39,147 nt of DNA, from assembly GCA_022360315.1 (NCBI GenBank), contig JAKSDA010000430.1:1-39147 (forward strand), given 5' to 3'. The notes below the pieces were generated by a model. It saw only the letters and a list, made by a program, of their open reading frames with translations. It was not told the DNA's origin and did no database searches. The DNA is from Pseudomonadota bacterium. GTDB lineage: Bacteria > Myxococcota_A > Polyangia > Haliangiales > Haliangiaceae. This document shows positions 24,759 through 32,457 of this stretch, piece by piece. Numbering within the stretch: the first letter of the stretch is position 1; each line of letters begins with the position of its first letter. Position numbers and translations under genes: made by a program.

Positions 24759-25202
24759 TCAGGCAGAGCCGCGTACAAACTTGGTCGTGGTCGGTTGCGA
24801 GTGTCGCCCCAAATAGCGAACAATCCGCAATGCTCGCCTCTTTCGAACTGCGCCGCGATGGCAGCGCTCGGCAATAGCGCGAAACCACGGCAGTGGATCG
24901 GCGCCAGCAACATACTGTCCTCGACAATAATGTATTTTTAAAAACACTTTTTCGAGGAGTTTATCAGCTAAATCGGTTTTCTTGCCCGTAAGATCCTGTA
25001 ACACTTGTTGCAAATACGGCCTGACCTGTCGATACAACTCGTGAAATGCACTGACATCTCCAGCCAGATAGCGATTCATCAGCTCGCCGAGGCGCTGTGG
25101 TTCGAGTGCATTGAGTGTATCGGTGGCGGGGGAGACGGATATATCCGTCGAGAGGTCTGCGGCGACAAGTGAGTTTGCGTCTGCGATTACAGGTCTCGTC
25201 AT
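24759..25202 (-). CDS. sigma-region-2-only protein (truncated ECF-like)
   Basis: This 147-residue protein starts at ATG behind GGGA. After about 35 leading residues it has RYLAGDVSAFHELYRQVRPY and later DPLPWFRAIAERCHRGAVRK, which match sigma70 region 2 of ECF factors. Region 4, the -35-binding helix-turn-helix, is missing: the frame ends with KFVRGSA and a stop soon after region 2. Another minus frame overlapping the 3' part (to 24619) encodes about 45 plausible residues but no clear HTH, so a simple frameshifted region 4 is not evident. It could be a decayed sigma factor, or an active region-2-only protein that binds core polymerase. It lies 182 bases upstream of the FHA-sigma54 activator on the same strand. 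Confidence 0.65.
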   Translation of the reverse strand: MTRPVIADANSLVAADLSTDISVSPATDTLNALEPQRLGELMNRYLAGDVSAFHELYRQVRPYLQQVLQDLTGKKTDLADKLLEKVFLKIHYCRGQYVAGADPLPWFRAIAERCHRGAVRKRRALRIVRYLGRHSQPTTTKFVRGSA

Positions 25203-25354
25203 ATTGTCCCAGCTATAACCCGATGAGTGTCTGTATAAGGAATGGTAAGCAGGGATGCCCTGATAGCGTTGTACAACTTTTGGAATGACCCGTTCGAAAA
25301 TTTAGAATTGCCGGGCACTGGGAGTCAGTCACTTCACTCCACAGCGGTATTCCG

Positions 25355-27499
25355 TCACCTGCCCTGCACTGTGGCCAAAATCAGCTGGCCGTAGGCTTCG
25401 AGTCGGCTGGGGCCAATGCCCGGAACGGCAGAAAGTTCGTCTGTCGATGTCGGGCGTGCCCGGGCAATGGCTTCCAGGGTCATGTTGGAAAACACCACGT
25501 ATGCCGGCACCGATTTCTGTGCAGCCAGTTCGGTGCGCAAGGCGCGCAGGCGTTCGACCAACTCCGGATCGAGAGGTTTCCCCTGCGCGTTGTCGAGTTC
25601 AGAGGACGCTTTCCGCCCGGCCGATGTGGCGCGCCGGGATTTTGGCCCGACCTTGCGAGTGGGTAAAAGCAAACCAAAGTCGTCGAGATCGACATCTCCG
25701 TCGAGAACCTGCTGGCCTCGGGCGGTGACCGAGACGACGGGATACTGGTCGCGCGATACTTCGACAAGACCGCCGCCGTCGAGTGAACGCATCAAATCGA
25801 GCACGTAGCGGTTGCTCTGACCGCGCAGAGCACCGCGTTCGGGAATGTCGAGAAAACGCGCATCATCGTCACTGGCGTTGGCCAACCCGGCCAGACGAGT
25901 GCGGCCAAAGCGCCCGGATAGGCGACGAATCAGCTGTAAAAGCCGCTTTACCTCCTCTTTCTGAGTGTCGCTGAGAGGCTGGGTTTGCCCGGTTCCCAGA
26001 CAATTGTCGCAACCGGAGCATCGCCGATCGCGGCTTTGCCAGTCGGCGTCGCCAAAGTAGCTGAGAATGAACTCGCGCCGGCAGCGCGGGTAGTATGCGT
26101 ATTCGATCATGGTGCGCAGTTTGCGGCGCTCGATCTCGCGCCGATGGGCCAGTGCTTCGACGTCGAGCGGCGGATATTGATCCGGGTCGGCCGGCCGGGT
26201 CGCCGTTACATAGTGGCCTTCGTCGCGCAAAAAGCCGTGACGAGACAGTATGCGGACCGACGAATGCACCGTGCTCTGGTGGGGCGGCCCGGGCAGGTGG
26301 CGACTCAATCGGTTGAGATCACCGCCGAGTTCGGGTCGATCGCGCAGGACTTTCCACAAGCTGCGCATGACCTCTGCGGTGGGAATCGACGAGTCGATGA
26401 GGAATTCCTGGAGACGCGCATCGGAGTGGTTGAACAGGAGTAGACAGCCGGTCGGATCGCCGTCGCGGCCGCCGCGACCGGCTTCCTGGTAGTAGGCCTC
26501 GGGGCTGCGCGGCAGGTCGGCGTGTATCACCAATCGGATATCGCCCTTGTCCACGCCCATTCCAAAGGCATTTGTGGCCACGATGGCATCCAGTTTATCG
26601 GCCATGAACGCCTCTTGTGCCGAGATTCGAGCTGCGTCGTCGAGACCGGCGTGGTACATGCGGACGCGCAGGTTGGCCCCGGCCAGGGCATCGGCGTGGC
26701 GCTCGGCGTTCTTGCGGGTAGCCACGTAGACCAGGGCAACCCCGCCTTTCCGCCTCTGGATGTGCTCGATGAGTCGGGTCGATTTGTCGGCAGTCCCGCC
26801 GGTGCGCTCGACCGCAAAAAAAAGGTTCGGTCGATCGAAGCCGCGGACATGAAAATGCGGCCCGCTCATGTGCAATTGCGTGGCGATATCCTGCCGGACC
26901 TCGGGCGTTGCAGTGGCGGTAAGCGCGATGATGCGGGGGGGCTCAAGCTGGGCAATCACCTGGCCGAGGCGGCGATAATCCGGCCGAAAGTCATGCCCCC
27001 ACGCCGAGATGCAGTGAGCCTCATCGATGGCCAGAAGGCCCAGGCGATCGCCGATCTGGCCGAGCGCTTCGAGAAATCGCGGGCTGCGGAAGCGCTCGGG
27101 CGCGACATAGACCAGGGTGTAGAGCCCGGCTCGAATGCCATTGAGAATCTCTGCCTGCTCGCCTGGCCCGGCAGCACTGGTCAGCGAAGCCGCGGCGATT
27201 CCCCTCGCCTGCAGTCCATCGACCTGATCCTTCATGAGGGCGATCAACGGCGAAACCACCAGCGTGACGCCGCCGCTGTTGCCGAGAAGAACTGCCGGAA
27301 GCTGGTAGCACAGCGATTTGCCGGCCCCGGTCGGCATGACGGTTACGACAGGGTGACCGCTCAATAGGTCCGTTATGACCTCGAGCTGACCTGGCCGCAG
27401 CGAGTCGAACCCAAAGGCCGTGGATGCGGTGAGCTGGATTTCCTCCGAGCTAACCTCCAGTGCGGATCGAGGCGGCATCAAGCCGATTTTAACCCTCAT
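25355..27499 (-). CDS. recQ: ATP-dependent DNA helicase RecQ
   Basis: This 714-residue helicase has a Q-motif region, Walker A PTGAGKS (56-62), the DEAH box IDEAHC (158-163), and motifs including ALTATATPEV and YYQEAGRGGRDG. A zinc-binding RecQ-C segment (CRREFILSYFG and CSGCDNC) and a winged-helix follow, and a C-terminal HRDC domain (LEAIARARPTSTDELSAVPG) completes the standard bacterial architecture. RecQ unwinds 3'-5' in recombination and fork repair. It is slightly longer than the E. coli protein because of a basic linker before HRDC (KVGPKSRRATSAGRK). Met8 is an alternative start. It is divergent from the sigma-like gene at 27670, with 170 bases between. Confidence 0.95.
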   Translation of the reverse strand: MRVKIGLMPPRSALEVSSEEIQLTASTAFGFDSLRPGQLEVITDLLSGHPVVTVMPTGAGKSLCYQLPAVLLGNSGGVTLVVSPLIALMKDQVDGLQARGIAAASLTSAAGPGEQAEILNGIRAGLYTLVYVAPERFRSPRFLEALGQIGDRLGLLAIDEAHCISAWGHDFRPDYRRLGQVIAQLEPPRIIALTATATPEVRQDIATQLHMSGPHFHVRGFDRPNLFFAVERTGGTADKSTRLIEHIQRRKGGVALVYVATRKNAERHADALAGANLRVRMYHAGLDDAARISAQEAFMADKLDAIVATNAFGMGVDKGDIRLVIHADLPRSPEAYYQEAGRGGRDGDPTGCLLLFNHSDARLQEFLIDSSIPTAEVMRSLWKVLRDRPELGGDLNRLSRHLPGPPHQSTVHSSVRILSRHGFLRDEGHYVTATRPADPDQYPPLDVEALAHRREIERRKLRTMIEYAYYPRCRREFILSYFGDADWQSRDRRCSGCDNCLGTGQTQPLSDTQKEEVKRLLQLIRRLSGRFGRTRLAGLANASDDDARFLDIPERGALRGQSNRYVLDLMRSLDGGGLVEVSRDQYPVVSVTARGQQVLDGDVDLDDFGLLLPTRKVGPKSRRATSAGRKASSELDNAQGKPLDPELVERLRALRTELAAQKSVPAYVVFSNMTLEAIARARPTSTDELSAVPGIGPSRLEAYGQLILATVQGR

Positions 27500-27669
27500 T
27501 TTCGCAGCATACGAAGCCTACATGGGTCTTTTTCAGCCGTGTCCCGTCATCGTGGAAACCCGCTTGCAGTTCGCGATACACAGTGCTCGGCCGCAGTGGT
27601 TACATGGTAAACTACCCAACCTCAAGGTCATAACTGTTCGCGATGACTGATGTGCTTTGAGGGGGGCTC

Positions 27670-28476
27670 GTGGATACACAAGACTGGGCTGATCTTCAGC
27701 GATTGGCAGCGATGTTGCTCGACGGCGGCAACGACGCGTGGCCTCGATTCTGGGGACGCCTCCAGCCAACGCTGGAAAACTGGGTGCGCAGCCCGGGATT
27801 TCTCGGCCGGATCAGCGCGCGCGAAGACTACTGCCGCGATATCGTCATCCTGGCCTGGGAGAAGCTGCAAGATAACGACTACAACAAGCTGCGCGCCTAT
27901 TTTCGCCGCCATGTCGACGCAACGAGCAGAGGACCCTCGGCATCCAGCTACCGGGCTTTCGGCGCCTGGTTGTTTCGCGTATTCAAAAACATCGGCATCG
28001 ACTACATGCGCAGGCTGCCCGAGTATGTGCGCCCCAGAAACCGCACCCGCAGCGGCAGCGGGAAGAAAGACACCAGCGAATCGGAGTCAGGCGCCCACTG
28101 GCAGGCATTGGTCACGCTGCAAGGTGATGAAGAACCGGTCGAGAGGTCGTTCACATCGAGCATGACGGCGCGCCAGTTGCTCGAGTTTCTCGATACTTCG
28201 ATTCCATCGAGACAGCGCCGGGCAGCTCTTTTGTACCAACAGGGCGCGAGCTACGATCGGATCGGGCGCGAAATCGGGCTGGCCGATCATCGGGACGCAC
28301 AACGCGTCGTGCAGCGCAGCGTCGATCGGCTCAAGTACCGCCGGGCCGTGGAGCTGTGGAGTCAAAACTACAGCTCCACCGAGATCGCTCAGGAACTCGC
28401 CTTACAGGATCCGCAGCACGCTCGCCGCATCGTCAAAGCGGCGCAAGAGTTTCTCAAGCGACACTTTCGCCCTTGA
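27670..28476 (+). CDS. ECF-like sigma factor with two C-terminal HTH segments
   Basis: This 268-residue protein has a GTG start behind GAGGGGGG. The N-terminal half resembles sigma70 region 2 (EDYCRDIVILAWEKLQDNDY, FGAWLFRVFKNIGIDYMRRL), as in the divergent ECF-like factors of myxobacteria and planctomycetes. After a Ser/Gly-rich basic linker comes region 4-like IPSRQRRAALLYQQGASYDR with IGREIGLADHRDAQRVVQRS. A second helix-turn-helix-like repeat, YSSTEIAQELALQDPQHARR followed by IVKAAQEFLKR, ends the protein. Two such segments in tandem are not the normal ECF layout. No anti-sigma gene is adjacent. It likely acts as a sigma factor or DNA-binding regulator. Confidence 0.75.
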   Translation: MDTQDWADLQRLAAMLLDGGNDAWPRFWGRLQPTLENWVRSPGFLGRISAREDYCRDIVILAWEKLQDNDYNKLRAYFRRHVDATSRGPSASSYRAFGAWLFRVFKNIGIDYMRRLPEYVRPRNRTRSGSGKKDTSESESGAHWQALVTLQGDEEPVERSFTSSMTARQLLEFLDTSIPSRQRRAALLYQQGASYDRIGREIGLADHRDAQRVVQRSVDRLKYRRAVELWSQNYSSTEIAQELALQDPQHARRIVKAAQEFLKRHFRP

Positions 28477-28549
28477 ACTCGACTCCGCTCGCTCTTACTC
28501 GCGGTAAGACCTTGAGTGCGGGCCGCGCCGCGACCACGATGGTACAGCC

Positions 28550-30124
28550 ATGAACGAAGTACGATCTCCCGAGGAAGAACCCCAGATCACCAGCGACAGT
28601 GAACCCCGCTTGAAACTGCGCCATCTGCGCCCGACCGATTACGCCGAGCTGGCTCGCATCATGAACCTGGTATACTCCGAGGCGGACGGGGCGTGGAGCC
28701 GCCGACAGTACGCATCTCAGCTCAATCGGTTTCCCGAGGGTCAGATCTGCATCGAGGACAAGGGCCAAGTGGTCGCGGCAGCGCTCAGTCTGATCGTGGA
28801 TTACCGCAAATTCGGCGACGGCCACACCCACGACGAGATCACTGGCTACGGCCACCTGACGACTCATGATTCGAATGGCGACGTGCTCTACGGCATGGAC
28901 ATCTTTGTCAGCCCCGAGTATCAGGGCATGCGCCTGGGTCGCCGGCTCTACGACGCGCGCAAAGAACTGTGCCAGAACCTCAATCTGCGGGCGATTGTCG
29001 CCGGTGGCCGCATTCCGGGTTATGCCAAGTTCGCCGACGAGAAATCACCCCAGGAGTACATCGAGCTGGTTCAGCGGCGTGAGATCTACGATCCCATCCT
29101 CAGTTTTCAGCTGGCCAACGGCTTTCACGTGCGCCGCGTATTGCAGGGCTACTGGCCGTCTGATCGAGAGTCGCGCGCCTACGCCACACTTCTGCGCTGG
29201 GACAACATCTATTACGAATCCGAAAAGGCACCCCTGATCGGCCAGCGTGAGCCTGTAGTCAGACTCGGCACAGTGCAGTGGCAAATGCGCCGGATCGACT
29301 CCGTGGAGGAGTTGGTTCAGCAAGCCGATTTCTTCGTCGACGCACTGGCCGGTTACAACGCCGACTTCGCCCTGTTCCCAGAGTATTTCAGCGCGCCGCT
29401 TCTGGCCCAGTTCCAGCACCGCGCCCCGGCCGAGGCGATGCGCGGCCTGGCCGCATACACCGAGGAAATCCGCGACCGCATTGCCAAGCTGGCGGTGTCC
29501 TACAACATCAACATCGTGGTCGGCAGCATGCCGCTCTACCGCGACCAGAAGCTGTACAACGTGTCATTTTTGCTCCGCCGCGACGGCACGCGCGAGGCCC
29601 AGTACAAACTGCATATCACACCCGACGAGCGCAGTTATTGGGGAGTCGTCGGGGGGACCAGGCTGCGGGTATTCGATACCGACATTGGCAAGATAGGTAT
29701 CCTCATCTGTTACGATATCGAATTTCCCGAGCTCAGCCGAATCCTGTCCGAGCGCGGTGCGCAAATTCTATTCGTGCCGTTTTGTACCGATACCAAAAAC
29801 GGATACCTCCGGGTCCGGCGCTGCGCCCAGGCACGTGCCATCGAAAACGAGTGTTATGTCGCCATCACGGGCAGCGTCGGCAGCATGCCCGAGGTCGAGA
29901 ACATGGACATTCAATACGCACAGACCGCGGTATTCTCGCCGTCTGATTTCGCCTTTCCGGGCGACGCAGTCATGGCCCAAACCACACCCAATACCGAGAC
30001 GACTCTGATCGTGGACGTGGATCTCGACAACCTGAAAGAGCTGCGCAGTCAAGGTTCGGTGCGCAACTACCAGGACCGGCGGCGCGATCTATATCGGGTC
30101 GATTGGCTGGGCAAAGTCGATTGA
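28550..30124 (+). CDS. GNAT acetyltransferase - nitrilase-superfamily fusion
   Basis: This 524-residue protein has an N-terminal GNAT domain of about 220 residues (LRHLRPTDYAELARIMN, GMDIFVSPEYQGMRLGRRLY, the acetyl-CoA loop). A carbon-nitrogen hydrolase domain follows, with the catalytic triad Glu278 in FPEYF, Lys353 in AQYKLHITPDE and Cys387 in ILICYDIEFPEL. This exact fusion is a recognised bacterial family; its reaction is not well defined, with amide or amine acylation-hydrolysis plausible. All three catalytic residues are present, so both halves should work. It starts 73 bases after the sigma-like gene and is convergent with the methyltransferase gene 84 bases further on. Confidence 0.9.
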   Translation: MNEVRSPEEEPQITSDSEPRLKLRHLRPTDYAELARIMNLVYSEADGAWSRRQYASQLNRFPEGQICIEDKGQVVAAALSLIVDYRKFGDGHTHDEITGYGHLTTHDSNGDVLYGMDIFVSPEYQGMRLGRRLYDARKELCQNLNLRAIVAGGRIPGYAKFADEKSPQEYIELVQRREIYDPILSFQLANGFHVRRVLQGYWPSDRESRAYATLLRWDNIYYESEKAPLIGQREPVVRLGTVQWQMRRIDSVEELVQQADFFVDALAGYNADFALFPEYFSAPLLAQFQHRAPAEAMRGLAAYTEEIRDRIAKLAVSYNINIVVGSMPLYRDQKLYNVSFLLRRDGTREAQYKLHITPDERSYWGVVGGTRLRVFDTDIGKIGILICYDIEFPELSRILSERGAQILFVPFCTDTKNGYLRVRRCAQARAIENECYVAITGSVGSMPEVENMDIQYAQTAVFSPSDFAFPGDAVMAQTTPNTETTLIVDVDLDNLKELRSQGSVRNYQDRRRDLYRVDWLGKVD

Positions 30125-30208
30125 CCCGGCGAAAGGCCAGCACAATAGCAAAACCCGCTTTATGGACGGCAACGCGGGAATATTGAAATATTTCGATGGG
30201 GATGGACT

Positions 30209-30919
30209 CTATGGTCTCGCTGCGACCGCGTATATCTCGGCTGTCAACTCCGGCACGTGGTTGCCGAGAGCCTGGTAGGCGGCAACCAGTTCTTTGGGGA
30301 GTTCGTGCATCTTGGAGTTGGGAATCGGCTTGAACATGATTCCTCCGGTCGTGCGTACCCGCAGCCCGGCCAGCTGGAGATCCATACGCAGCCGTTCGAC
30401 CGTATGAGGACGTCCTATCGGCTCATTACCGCCTCTATCCGGCCGGGACAGGCGTTGCGGGTTGGGCCCGGTGAGCGGGCTGTCGGCTCGTCCGTGGGCC
30501 ACGATAGCGACCAGGACGCCGTCATCGGTCAGCCACTGGGGACAACGCGATAAAACAGCGACCGGATCATCGAGAGATTCGTAAAGACAGGCCGAGACGA
30601 TGGCGTCAAAGCGGAGCCCGTCTGGCGGCTCGAATGTCTCCAATGGAGATAGATAAACGTCCACGGGGAGATTTTCCGTGGCCTGTTTTGCGCGCGCCAC
30701 CTGGTCTGGATTGCAACCCACCGCGACCACGTGCGGGTGGTAACGAGCCAGTTCGCGGGTGAGCAAACCGTCCGAAAAGCCGAGTTGCAACACCGTCCCC
30801 GGTGAGAGAAGAACATCGAGCGCCCGGGCACGGCAAGCCGCTAGTCGCGGTGCCAGGCCGGTTCGCGTTGCGCGCTCATCGCTAGCGCTATCGGGTAGAT
30901 CAGTAGAAGGCCGCGTCAT
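30209..30919 (-). CDS. class I SAM-dependent methyltransferase
   Basis: This 236-residue protein has a GAGGAG six bases before its ATG. The Rossmann motif I region is VLQLGFSDGLLTREL, followed by VVAVGCNPDQVARAKQ (acidic motif replaced by CNPD) and FDAIVSACLYESLDDP, matching the small NodS/trans-aconitate-type methyltransferase group. Motif I carries FSDG instead of the common GxGxG, so cofactor binding is probable but slightly atypical. The C-terminus (GIMFKPIPNSKMHELPKELV) resembles that of small-molecule methyltransferases of this group. Its ATGA overlaps the end of an upstream minus-strand frame. The substrate is unknown. Confidence 0.78.
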   Translation of the reverse strand: MTRPSTDLPDSASDERATRTGLAPRLAACRARALDVLLSPGTVLQLGFSDGLLTRELARYHPHVVAVGCNPDQVARAKQATENLPVDVYLSPLETFEPPDGLRFDAIVSACLYESLDDPVAVLSRCPQWLTDDGVLVAIVAHGRADSPLTGPNPQRLSRPDRGGNEPIGRPHTVERLRMDLQLAGLRVRTTGGIMFKPIPNSKMHELPKELVAAYQALGNHVPELTAEIYAVAARP

Positions 30920-31374
30920 TCGAGCTCCTCAGAAGCACATGCCGACCCTATAGTCACTTCGAGGGCCAAGCCGAGAGAGCGACAGATAGAAATGATCATA
31001 GTGTCAGTGCGTGTCACGTCAAGCAATGGCCGGACCTGATATTCTGTTGTCACATAAATCGGAAAATGGAAGCCAGAAAAGCTAATTCCTGTCCATAAAA
31101 GTTGCCATATCCGTATCGTATCGAGGCAAGACAGCCCAGGCTCGTTGCTCAGGCCGGGTTGCCACAGCATCGGGCTCTGCTGCCTGGTATGTTTCGTTGC
31201 GGGGTGCGACAGTCTGCCGCGTTGGTTGTGTTCACCTACAGTCGGGGCAGGGAGCCGAGCGGTAGTCGATGTCGGATACGCAGACCGTGAACGCGCTACT
31301 CAATGCCAATTGGTTGCAGCCATTGGTGTACTCTATGCAGTGTTCGGGCACATGAGTTTGCTACACTGGGTCCG
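30920..31374. promoter_or_regulatory. divergent intergenic region, methyltransferase / FHA genes
   Basis: It holds the promoters of two divergent genes. The part nearest the methyltransferase (30950-31110) is AT-richer than its surroundings. On the minus strand an 84-codon frame ends 4 bases inside the methyltransferase gene (ATGA overlap), but no start in it has a ribosome site. If translated, its last part would be MIISICRSLGLALEVTIGS plus a few residues. I list it only as a possibility. Confidence 0.35.
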
Positions 31375-32457
31375 ATGTCCGAAGTCAAGACCCGGATCAT
31401 CCACCTCGAGGGCGGACAGCAGCGGCAGGAAGCGCAGAATACCGGCACGCTCGCGGTGGTTTATGACCAACCGCTGGAACCCGAGTCGTTCCGCAATCTC
31501 TTCATCCGCAATTACAAGACCATCCGCCGCAAATGTACCCGTTTCTCGCAGCCGGGGCTGGCGATCTTCGCAGTCGATGCCTACACCGGCGAGTTTGTTG
31601 GAAGCCTGTGTGTGGCAGCCAAGGTGGACCGGGCCAATTCGGCCATTATCGGCCGGCACGGCATGACGGATCTGTATCTCGATGGCGACTCGAGTTTGTC
31701 GCTGCGTCATCTGGCTATAGTTCTGTGGCCGCTTTCGAACGGCTGCGAGGTGCGTTTTCGCATTGTCGATCTGCGTACCCGGGTCGCGTTCCAGGACGAG
31801 CACAGTCGCCGTTTTGAATCGATGGTTGCCGAGGGGCCGATCTTCGTCCGCTGCGGCAGCTACGTGTTGTTTTTTCTGATCACCGGTGATCGGATCGCCT
31901 GGCCCGATGCGGCCAAAGACGGCTGGGCGTGCATTCCCGAGCGGGTCTATCTCGAGGCCGGCGAAGCCGAGCCCGATCGCTGGCAGCGCAAACGCTCCAT
32001 ACGCGAGTCGCGCCATTCGGACAGCCATTCATCTTCGTACGATGTCGAGGAGGCGCGCAGCGCGATCACGCTGGTACACAGTGCCCCGGGTCCAGTGCGG
32101 GCCCGCACCCGGCTGGTCACCGCCGGAGAAGAACCGCTCGGCACCTTGCGCATCACTGCCGAATCGGGCATGCAAAAGCTGATCATCGGCCCGCGTGCAG
32201 CGCACGGCGGCATATTGCTCGGCCGCTATAGCCGCTGCGACGTCGACGGCTCCAAGATCTTGATCAACGAGAGTATCTCGCGGGTGCACGTACTGATCAT
32301 GGAAATCGACGAGCACCTCTACGCCATCGACACGGCGAGTACGCACGGCACCTGGATCCGCACCGAAAGCCGCGAAGTTCGTCTGATCCGACTCAGTGCC
32401 AGACAAGAGCTGACCATGGGAGAAGGCCTGGCCCATCTGCTCTGGTATCCGAGGTGA
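31375..32457 (+). CDS. protein with two FHA-like domains
   Basis: This 360-residue soluble protein has, at residues 80-185, an FHA-like pattern (IIGRHGMTDLYLDGDSSLSL followed by RHLAI), with the Gly-Arg, Ser and Arg-His positions of phosphothreonine binding. After a Ser/Arg-rich linker (SIRESRHSDSHSSSYD), residues 265-360 form a second FHA domain (LLGRYSRCDVDGSKILI, SISRVHVLI, IDTASTHGTW). Two FHA modules could bind a doubly phosphorylated partner or bridge two proteins. The upstream open frame was trimmed to the ATG at 31375 because the earlier codons are non-coding in character. Its TGA overlaps the GTG of the next gene, implying translational coupling to the membrane sulfatase-like enzyme. 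Confidence 0.82.
   Translation: MSEVKTRIIHLEGGQQRQEAQNTGTLAVVYDQPLEPESFRNLFIRNYKTIRRKCTRFSQPGLAIFAVDAYTGEFVGSLCVAAKVDRANSAIIGRHGMTDLYLDGDSSLSLRHLAIVLWPLSNGCEVRFRIVDLRTRVAFQDEHSRRFESMVAEGPIFVRCGSYVLFFLITGDRIAWPDAAKDGWACIPERVYLEAGEAEPDRWQRKRSIRESRHSDSHSSSYDVEEARSAITLVHSAPGPVRARTRLVTAGEEPLGTLRITAESGMQKLIIGPRAAHGGILLGRYSRCDVDGSKILINESISRVHVLIMEIDEHLYAIDTASTHGTWIRTESREVRLIRLSARQELTMGEGLAHLLWYPR

Noticed and set aside
30154..30178. Weak hairpin CCCGC/GCGGG after the GNAT-nitrilase gene
   Set aside because: Only five base pairs and no T run, too weak to call a terminator.
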